From positions 1-10,737 of the forward strand of contig JAISLG010000151.1 in assembly GCA_031260615.1 (NCBI GenBank): a stretch of DNA of 10,737 nucleotides. Direction: 5' to 3'. The stretch is from Oscillospiraceae bacterium. GTDB lineage: Bacteria > Bacillota > Clostridia > Oscillospirales > Ruminococcaceae. Below, one piece after another: positions 1 through 4,834 of the stretch (its first letter is position 1; the number at the start of each line of letters is the position of its first letter). The position numbers and the translations under genes were made by a program. The notes under the pieces are model-generated. The model was not told the DNA's origin and ran no database searches. It was given only the letters and a program-made list of their open reading frames with translations.

Positions 1-523
1 AAATAGTCTGCAACCCCTCGGGGAACGCGAATTCCGTTGCGGACTTGTATTTTGGGTACCACACGAGTTTTTGATAGCCGCTTGTATAGAGCACACCATT
101 TTCGGCGATGTACGCGGGATTATCGGGGTCAACCTCGACTGTTTCGAGTACGCTTGCATAGTAGAATGTAAGCGCGGCAATTTTGGTAACCGTTTTCGGG
201 ATAATGAGGTGTTTGACGAACAATCCGGCATCGGAATTCAGTGCGAACGACGACGCGGCAATTTCGACAACGGTTTTCCCCTCGACCGTTTCGGGTATTT
301 CAACGATTTCCTCATATATTGCCCCGAACGATTTGAGAACGGCAAACTCACCGCTGATGTCATAACTTATCCCATTTTCCTCAGCAATATTAGGGTCAGG
401 CACAGCGGTTTCGGCAACCGCAATTACCCTCCTATCCATACCGTTCGATACGGGGATTGCAAACGCGGTACACAGTAATATCGCGGAGATGAATGCAGAT
501 ATTTTTTTGTTTTTTGTTTTCAT
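1..523 (-). CDS. Secreted BspA-like leucine-rich-repeat protein, N-terminal part (3' end off the left edge)
   Basis: This is an open reading frame of 174 codons on the minus strand, starting with ATG at 523-521 and still open at position 1. The start is fixed by an in-frame TAA four codons upstream and by the signal peptide that follows (MKTKNKK, then a hydrophobic stretch ISAFISAILLCTAFAIPV). After about residue 60 the sequence has the rhythm of BspA/Treponema-type LRR_5 repeats: IPETVEGKTVVEIAASSF, then LIIPKTVTKIAALTFYYA, then VEVDPDNPAYIAENGVLY. The DPDNPAY...ENGVLY phrase is typical of this family. Such proteins are exported and usually mediate surface binding; the ligand is unknown here. 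No Shine-Dalgarno sequence lies before the ATG; the upstream stretch is A-rich (AATAAAAAACCACT), unlike the other genes in the window. A promoter is visible at 646-618 and a hairpin lies in the leader. The C-terminus and any anchoring signal are outside the window. Confidence 0.85.
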   Translation of the reverse strand, partial: MKTKNKKISAFISAILLCTAFAIPVSNGMDRRVIAVAETAVPDPNIAEENGISYDISGEFAVLKSFGAIYEEIVEIPETVEGKTVVEIAASSFALNSDAGLFVKHLIIPKTVTKIAALTFYYASVLETVEVDPDNPAYIAENGVLYTSGYQKLVWYPKYKSATEFAFPEGLQTI

Positions 524-550
524 AGTGGTTTTTTATTTCAATTAAAAGGA

Positions 551-579
551 GGTGCGCCCAATGAATAATGGGCGCAACC
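551..579 (-). promoter_or_regulatory. Hairpin in the 5' leader of the LRR gene (possible attenuator)
   Basis: On the minus strand, GGTTGCGCCCA (579-569) pairs with TGGGCGCACC (560-551) around an 8-nt loop, with one bulged base. The core TGCGCCCA/TGGGCGCA is a perfect 8-bp stem. It is followed by TCCTTTTAAT (550-541), an interrupted U-rich run, so it resembles a weak intrinsic terminator placed between the LRR promoter and its start codon. It could act as an attenuator or as an mRNA-stabilising 5' structure. The structure is seen; the role is inferred. Confidence 0.45.
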
Positions 580-617
580 AACGCCAAGCAAACCGAGCAA
601 TTTCTCATTGTATGCTT

Positions 618-646
618 ATTATATTCAATAACACTAAGGTTTTCAA
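618..646 (-). promoter_or_regulatory. Predicted sigma-A promoter of the LRR gene
   Basis: On the minus strand TTGAAA (646-641) and TATAAT (623-618) are separated by exactly 17 nt. The expected transcription start is near 611, giving a leader of about 88 nt before the ATG at 523. It points away from the 705-733 promoter, so the two genes are divergently transcribed from the same intergenic region. Confidence 0.65.
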
Positions 647-704
647 GTGTCTTTTGCAATATGCGCACTTGTATCGAAAATACGCAAGACGGGTATCCTA
701 TGTA

Positions 705-733
705 TTGACAACACTCGTCAGGATATGTATAAT
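705..733 (+). promoter_or_regulatory. Perfect-consensus sigma-A promoter of the EpsG-like operon
   Basis: TTGACA (705-710) and TATAAT (728-733) are separated by 17 nt, the full consensus for the housekeeping sigma factor. The expected start is near 740, which leaves a leader of about 60 nt before the TTG start at 802. No operator-like palindrome was seen over it, so the unit may be strongly and constitutively transcribed. Confidence 0.75.
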
Positions 734-801
734 ATCATTTTATGTACGGACAGTAATCTTATATACAGACAAAATCTGAAACAAAAAAACGGAAGTCAAA
801 T

Positions 802-2028
802 TTGGTATTTTACTATATATTGTTCATCGCTATCGCAATTGCGGGTATGGTTACCCACGCGACGGCAGTCGGGTTGTGGGGGGCGCGCGGTGCGCATATT
901 GCCCTCGTTGAGCCCGAAACAGGTAAATGGCGGCACTATAATAAAGTCAAAATTGCCGACACGATATTCTGCGGATTAGCGTTTATCGCGTTGTTTGTTG
1001 TTTCCGCTATTCGTAAGAACGTCGGGAGTGACTACCTCCTATACTCAAATTGGTATAACAAAATTAAGTTTCTCCCGCTCGACTTAAATGCGCTTAACGA
1101 TAAGGAAAAAGGTTGGGTTATCTCGTCCAAAATTATCTCAAATATCTCCTTTAAGACTCCCGTATTGATGTTCGCAATCTTCGCCGCGTTTATTTTGATT
1201 TTCTTCTTTATATATGTAATTCGGCACTCGTCACTCCCGTGGCTGTCCGTTACCGCGTTTATCGGACTCGGATACTTCCTCCTGTCTATCCACTTTATGC
1301 GGCAAATGGTCGCCGCTGTGATTTGTGCGTTCGCGATAAATTGCATTTACCGCAATCAGTGGTTGCGGTTTTTGGTGCTCGTATTGTTCGCGTCGTGTTT
1401 CCATATATCCGCGTTTTTGCTGATACCTTTCTATTTTGTACTCAAAATCCCGATTACCCCGATTGTTCTCGGGGCGTATGCATTGTTCACTACCTTTGTG
1501 TTCCTTAACTCGACTCGGATATTTGCCTTCGTTACCACTTATATCTATACGGGTTACGGCGGTTTGGAGGACAATGAGTTTATGTACAAAGGGTCGACAA
1601 ATTATATCCACCTCTCAATGTTCGGGTTGTATGTCGTTTGTTATATGTTTAAGGACAATTTGTTAAAACGGAGTAAGTTTAACGGGCTGTTAATGAATTG
1701 CCTGTTCTTCGCTGGATTCTTTGAAACACTCGGGTCGCACCACGCGCTCGTGTCGCGCCTTATTCTATACTTTGTACTCCCCGGTGTTATACTCCTCCTC
1801 CCAGAACTCGCGTTCGCAATCGGGGATTACCTCAAAGGGTTCTCGCGGAAACGCGAAAAAACAATGACCACGCTCCGATATCTGTTCTATGTGGGAATCG
1901 GCGCGTATATCGTTGCGTCCTATGTGTACCTCATCAATGTCAATTACTGCCGCGCCGTTCCGTACCATACTATATATGAAGGGTTCGACGGTATCAACGA
2001 CGTGAGCCGCGAGGGTGACTTGTATTGA
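802..2028 (+). CDS. EpsG-like polytopic membrane protein (putative exopolysaccharide polymerase)
   Basis: This encodes a 408-residue protein with roughly ten hydrophobic segments. A conserved-looking stretch after the second segment, around residues 70-81 (IRKNVGSDYLLY), matches the R-x-x-V-G-x-D-Y-x-x-Y pattern of the EpsG family. EpsG-type proteins are Wzy-like membrane proteins thought to polymerise or extend exopolysaccharide repeat units. Start: TTG at 802, with GGAAG at 791-795 six bases upstream, and the first transmembrane segment begins immediately afterwards. No in-frame ATG gives a better N-terminus. The gene overlaps the next one by 4 nt (TTGA), so the two are probably translationally coupled. 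No glycosyltransferase, flippase or chain-length regulator lies nearby, unlike ordinary eps clusters, so the substrate is unknown. Assignment to the broad Wzy/EpsG class is fairly secure; the exact activity is not. Confidence 0.75.
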   Translation: MVFYYILFIAIAIAGMVTHATAVGLWGARGAHIALVEPETGKWRHYNKVKIADTIFCGLAFIALFVVSAIRKNVGSDYLLYSNWYNKIKFLPLDLNALNDKEKGWVISSKIISNISFKTPVLMFAIFAAFILIFFFIYVIRHSSLPWLSVTAFIGLGYFLLSIHFMRQMVAAVICAFAINCIYRNQWLRFLVLVLFASCFHISAFLLIPFYFVLKIPITPIVLGAYALFTTFVFLNSTRIFAFVTTYIYTGYGGLEDNEFMYKGSTNYIHLSMFGLYVVCYMFKDNLLKRSKFNGLLMNCLFFAGFFETLGSHHALVSRLILYFVLPGVILLLPELAFAIGDYLKGFSRKREKTMTTLRYLFYVGIGAYIVASYVYLINVNYCRAVPYHTIYEGFDGINDVSREGDLY

Positions 2029-2783
2029 GTGATTTTATTTTCCGAAATTTGAAAAAATGCCGCGCCGTTCCGCTCGGGGATATTCTTATATGTGTCGCGG
2101 CATCTCTCTCTTGCTCGTTTTACTTCTTTGAAAAGGAAACGAGTGCGACTTTGGTCGCGCTTATCACAGGACTCGCTTATGCGGTATTTTTTGGAAGTTG
2201 GCTTTTTACCGCTTTCAAAGGTGCCGTTTTGAAAAAATATTTTATGCTGCCGTTCGCGTTTGTGTATTGGTTTTTACTGCCCGTTATCGCACAAATAATC
2301 GAGGCGACAACAAAAAATGTGACAGGTTCTGACCCAAAAAAATTTTTCTCGGAAAGTTTGAAACTTTTTTGTGTGTACCCGCTGACTAATATATCGAAGG
2401 GTAAAGGTTCTCTAAATTATATCTTAGTCGGTTTTATCTTCTTTATAGTTATCGCGGTTGTGGTGCTGTATGGACGTAAATCAAGGATTGGATTTGAACG
2501 GGAAACCCTAACAGCAGGTGTTGTCTTTAAGGCAACGCGCAAAGTTATACAAGATGAGGAACGCTTATGCGTTTTGAAACAGAGTACGGCAGACGATGTT
2601 GCGGTTGTAACCGAGTTGGCTGAAACTGATAAACCACGGGGTGTCACGGACCGAGAGGCGTATTCGTTAAGTTTTAATGTCGTTGACGACTTGAAAAAAA
2701 TGGAAACGGTCGCTCAAACTGCGGAGGTTTCGGGAGAAACCAAGGCGGAAGAAAAGCCTGACACGGCGGTTTCGTCAAAGTGA
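2025..2783 (+). CDS. Hypothetical membrane protein with cytoplasmic tail
   Basis: This 252-residue protein is not recognised. About four hydrophobic segments are visible: residues 17-35 (GDILICVAASLSCSFYFF), 40-64, 72-92 and 130-150 (YILVGFIFFIVIAVVVLYG). They are followed by a hydrophilic, charged tail of about 100 residues rich in Glu, Lys, Thr and Val, probably cytoplasmic and partly disordered at the end (EVSGETKAEEKPDTAVSSK). Start: TTG at 2025-2027, which overlaps the upstream TGA stop. GAGGGTG at 2011-2017 sits seven bases before it and is a good ribosome binding site. The 4-nt overlap means it is co-expressed with the EpsG-like protein and may be its partner or regulator. No terminator is obvious after the stop, so some read-through into the dockerin unit is possible. 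A function should not be assigned from sequence alone. Confidence 0.7.
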   Translation: MSDFIFRNLKKCRAVPLGDILICVAASLSCSFYFFEKETSATLVALITGLAYAVFFGSWLFTAFKGAVLKKYFMLPFAFVYWFLLPVIAQIIEATTKNVTGSDPKKFFSESLKLFCVYPLTNISKGKGSLNYILVGFIFFIVIAVVVLYGRKSRIGFERETLTAGVVFKATRKVIQDEERLCVLKQSTADDVAVVTELAETDKPRGVTDREAYSLSFNVVDDLKKMETVAQTAEVSGETKAEEKPDTAVSSK

Positions 2784-2792
2784 ACAAAACAT

Positions 2793-2845
2793 ATCGGTAA
2801 ATTATGCAAAAAACGCGCAAAACGCCGAAAGTAAAAATTACCGAT
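2793..2845. repeat. 8-bp inverted repeat ending at the dockerin promoter
   Basis: ATCGGTAA (2793-2800) and TTACCGAT (2838-2845) are perfect inverted copies separated by 37 nt. The right copy touches the first base of the -35 element (2845-2850). It could be a pair of half-sites for a looping regulator or a long-loop RNA stem at the end of the upstream transcript. There is no T-tract after it, so it is not a standard terminator. Confidence 0.4.
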
Positions 2846-2872
2846 TGACAGAATGGCTTGTACGGGTATAAT
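2845..2872 (+). promoter_or_regulatory. Strong sigma-A promoter of the dockerin/anchored-protein operon
   Basis: TTGACA (2845-2850) and TATAAT (2867-2872) are both perfect, with a 16-nt spacer. The expected start is near 2879, giving an unusually long leader of about 165 nt before the ATG at 3044. Confidence 0.7.
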
Positions 2873-2879
2873 AGCAACT

Positions 2880-3043
2880 GTATTCGCGAGAGTGGTACAG
2901 ACAAGATTAAGCAGCACAAGTACATTGGTCGGGACGTCCCGATAACTGATATGGCAACCTAACGACATAAGAATATGGCAGGTTGGACCTCCCCGAAAAT
3001 AAATTATGAGGACGGGGAGAAGAAAAAAAACAAAGAGGTATAA
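2880..3043 (+). promoter_or_regulatory. Structured 5' leader of the dockerin operon, no known riboswitch class recognised
   Basis: Several stems can be drawn. TCGGGACGTCCCGA (2929-2942) is a perfect 14-base palindrome. CAACCT (2955-2960) pairs with AGGTTG (2980-2985). AGGT (2980-2983) can instead pair with ACCT (2987-2990). CTCCCCG (2989-2995) pairs with CGGGGAG (3013-3019) just upstream of the ribosome binding site AAAGAGGT (3032-3039). A direct repeat ATATGGCA occurs at 2949-2956 and 2973-2980. The overlapping stems are partly mutually exclusive, as in regulatory leaders, but the last stem has no U-tract, so any control would act on translation or mRNA stability. I compared it by eye with c-di-GMP, glycine, THF, ZTP and guanidine classes and saw no convincing match. 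Confidence 0.45.
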
Positions 3044-3718
3044 ATGAAAACTAAGGTAATTAGCGCACTCGCAGCGTTGGCAGTTGTTACTGCATTCGGC
3101 GCGTCCGCTGCTCAATCGTCTTCTTCGTCAACAGAGACTGAAATAAAAGAAGAAGTGATAAACGAAATCGAAAAAGCGCTGCCGGGCGTAACTCCTGCAC
3201 AGGCAGAAGAAATCTTCAAGGCTATTCCCGCTTTTGCTGATGAATTCAAGGGTGCACCGGTGCTGATCTCTGCTCTTGAAAAGCCCGCTATTGAGGACTT
3301 GCTTGCTGCAGGCATCGACCCGAGCAAACCGACTGTATGGCGTTTTGGCATTAACATTTTCGGTACAATCGTTGATTCTGTAAGAGCAAATACTCTCGGT
3401 TACGCTGTCCCTGTTGAAGAGGCAGAAGGAGAAGAAGAAGGCGATGCTGCTACTGATGTTGTCGGTTACATCTTCGTTGATATTGCTGGTACAGACGTTG
3501 AAATTGCAGCAGATGGTCACCCCGCTATCTACAACCTCGGCGATGTAAACGCTGATCGTGCTGTAAACGCTTTGGACGCAGTTGCTGTCCTTGAGTCTTA
3601 TGCAAAAGTTGGTCCAAATCTTGATGCAAACAAATATGCTGACGTTGATGGCGATAAGACTGTAAATGCTCTTGACGCCGCAAGTGTACTCTCCTACTAT
3701 GCAAAACTTGGCTATTAA
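3044..3718 (+). CDS. Secreted protein with C-terminal type I dockerin, no recognisable catalytic domain
   Basis: This 224-residue protein has a signal peptide (MKTKVISALAALAVVTAFGASA, likely cut after residue 22), a Ser-rich stretch, an acidic helical region of about 100 residues and a Glu-rich spacer near residue 130. A complete type I dockerin follows at about residues 165-224. Its two calcium loops are DVNADRAVNALD (from residue 167) and DVDGDKTVNALD (from residue 200). The calcium-ligand Asp/Asn positions 1, 3, 5, 9 and 12 are kept in both. The usual Gly at position 6 is Arg or Lys, and both halves carry the same VNALDA ending. Dockerins dock onto cohesins of scaffoldins or cell-surface proteins. 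No glycosidase, CBM or peptidase module precedes this one, and the middle region is unrecognised. The start has AAAGAGGT at 3032-3039. The wall-anchored protein follows after 24 nt in the same unit. Codons lean towards GCT/GCA/GTT, unlike the flanking GCG/GCC-rich genes. Confidence 0.85.
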   Translation: MKTKVISALAALAVVTAFGASAAQSSSSSTETEIKEEVINEIEKALPGVTPAQAEEIFKAIPAFADEFKGAPVLISALEKPAIEDLLAAGIDPSKPTVWRFGINIFGTIVDSVRANTLGYAVPVEEAEGEEEGDAATDVVGYIFVDIAGTDVEIAADGHPAIYNLGDVNADRAVNALDAVAVLESYAKVGPNLDANKYADVDGDKTVNALDAASVLSYYAKLGY

Positions 3719-3742
3719 ATTAAAAACAAAAAGGTGAATAAA

Positions 3743-4696
3743 ATGAAAGCAAAAAAAATCGCGTCTGCTGTAATCGCAGCAGCACTTTTAACTAGCGGCG
3801 CAGCTCTTGCTGTTGTCGCACCTATTACCGGGATTGTAGCGTTCGCAGCTTCTACTGATGCTTCTCTTAGCTTCGGCTCTGATGGCTTGCTGAACTCTAA
3901 GGATAACGGAGCGCTTGAGCTTGCTGGTAATGCCTCTGTCACATCGACAATCAATGGTGATGTAATTACCTATGAGGTAAGCATTCTCAACGCTTGGAAC
4001 GCTTATGGTTTGTATATAAGCATTCCTGCTGATGTTACAGATATCGAAGTTGTAGATGGTCCTGATGTTGTTAATGCTTCAGACCTCCACAATATCTTCA
4101 TCACCGACGCAAAGTCGAAAGATGCTAAGGCTGGTGTTGTTGCAGTTATCACAGGTAAGGTTGCCGCTGCTCCTGCAACAACCGCTGCTCCTGCAACAAC
4201 TGAGGCTCCTGCAACAACCGCTGCTCCTACCGTTGCTCCTACTGCTACACCTGACTCTGCTGCTTCCAGCCAGATAAAGGAATTGCAAGATAAGATTACT
4301 GACCTCCTCGGTCAGATTGATGAACTTAGCAAGAGCAACACCGCTATTCAGGGCGCGATTGATGATTTGAAGAAAGTTCTTGATGACCTCAAAACAGGTT
4401 CGCTCACCAATGAAGACGTGGCTAAAGCTATCAACGATGCTCTCGCAAAACTCGACCTTACCGTTGACCTCCCGACCGACTATGTAACAAAAGATGAGTT
4501 GGCTGATGCACTCAAGCAGATTCTTGATGCAATCGCTGCTATCGGTGGCGTTACACCTGCAACTTCTGAACCTGCTGCTGAAGATACCACTACTGGTGGT
4601 ATCCCTGGAAACGCTGATACTGGTATTATGTTTGCCGCTATCCCTGCTCTCGTAGCAGCCGGCGCGCTCGTAATCTCTCGTAAAAAAAGCAAATAA
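3743..4696 (+). CDS. Sortase-type anchored surface protein with beta-rich head and coiled coil
   Basis: This 317-residue protein begins at ATG 3743, with AAAGGTG (3730-3736) six bases upstream. A GTG at 3734 is in frame but lies inside that ribosome binding site. Order: signal peptide (residues 1 to about 35, ending AFA-AS); a small, probably beta-rich region at about 38-137 (VITYEVSILNAWNAYGLYIS, then DIEVVDGPDVV), vaguely cohesin-like in rhythm; an Ala-Pro-Thr linker at about 140-175 with three APATTA/E units; a coiled coil at about 175-218 (IKELQDKITDLLGQIDEL); two further helices; and a C-terminal sorting-type signal with NADTG at residues 290-294, a hydrophobic stretch and the tail SRKKSK. 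The motif departs from LPXTG, so anchoring by sortase is inferred; retention as a membrane anchor is the alternative. It is co-transcribed with the dockerin protein, which suggests that the two act together at the surface. The ligand is unknown. Confidence 0.75.
   Translation: MKAKKIASAVIAAALLTSGAALAVVAPITGIVAFAASTDASLSFGSDGLLNSKDNGALELAGNASVTSTINGDVITYEVSILNAWNAYGLYISIPADVTDIEVVDGPDVVNASDLHNIFITDAKSKDAKAGVVAVITGKVAAAPATTAAPATTEAPATTAAPTVAPTATPDSAASSQIKELQDKITDLLGQIDELSKSNTAIQGAIDDLKKVLDDLKTGSLTNEDVAKAINDALAKLDLTVDLPTDYVTKDELADALKQILDAIAAIGGVTPATSEPAAEDTTTGGIPGNADTGIMFAAIPALVAAGALVISRKKSK
4169..4228 (+). repeat. 18-bp tandem repeat encoding the APATTA/E linker
   Basis: Three 18-nt units begin at 4169, 4187 and 4205 (GCTCCTGCAACAACCGCT with two or three substitutions in the middle one), followed by a partial GCTCCTACC. 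They encode Ala-Pro-Ala-Thr-Thr-Ala/Glu and form a flexible spacer between the head and the coiled coil. Unit number could vary between strains by slippage. Confidence 0.8.
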
Positions 4697-4716
4697 GTTA
4701 GGTTAATCCCTTTCTC

Positions 4717-4747
4717 CCCCTCCGACTTGTCGGAGGGGATTTTTTTT
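4717..4747 (+). terminator. Intrinsic terminator of the dockerin operon
   Basis: CCCCTCCG (4717-4724) pairs with CGGAGGGG (4731-4738) around a 6-nt loop. The stem is followed directly by A and eight T residues (4740-4747). This is a textbook rho-independent terminator 20 nt after the stop codon at 4696. Confidence 0.92.
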
Positions 4748-4755
4748 GTAAAAAA

Positions 4756-4774
4756 TTGCAAAAAAAATTTGCAA
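4756..4774. promoter_or_regulatory. Palindrome over the PFOR -35 region (candidate operator)
   Basis: TTGCAAA (4756-4762) and TTTGCAA (4768-4774) are perfect inverted copies around five A residues. The right arm coincides with the best -35 element. Position and symmetry suit a dimeric repressor. The outer TTG...CAA recalls Rex (redox) sites, but the inner bases and the 5-nt spacer do not match the usual TTGTTAA-N4-TTAACAA, and a CcpA cre site would need a central CG. The regulator is therefore unassigned. Confidence 0.45.
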
Positions 4775-4796
4775 TATGTCCCATTAGGGGTATAAT
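4769..4796 (+). promoter_or_regulatory. Predicted PFOR promoter
   Basis: TATAAT at 4791-4796 is perfect. TTGCAA at 4769-4774, 16 nt upstream, is the likely -35 (four of six matches). The predicted start near 4803 gives a short leader of about 30 nt that ends in the ribosome binding site CGGAGG (4821-4826). Confidence 0.6.
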
Positions 4797-4834
4797 ATAT
4801 ATTGTAGAAAAATGAAAAAACGGAGGTTCAAATC

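Noticed and set aside
561..779. Small plus-strand frame with a perfect ribosome binding site (AGGAGG at 547-552)
   Set aside because: Not listed as a gene. Rare codons such as ATA and TGT are common in it, it runs through the consensus promoter at 705-733 and across the divergent promoter, and no promoter is visible upstream. It is kept only as a question in the findings.
2784..2840. Terminator after the second membrane-protein gene
   Set aside because: There is no compact GC-rich stem with a T-tract. The only inverted repeat has a 37-nt loop and is followed by a promoter.
2880..3043. c-di-GMP-I, glycine, THF, ZTP or guanidine riboswitch
   Set aside because: The conserved core strings I know for these classes are not present. 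Only generic stems can be drawn.
4756..4774. Canonical Rex or CcpA operator upstream of PFOR
   Set aside because: The half-sites and spacing do not match the Rex consensus, and the central CG of a cre site is missing. It was kept as an unassigned palindrome.
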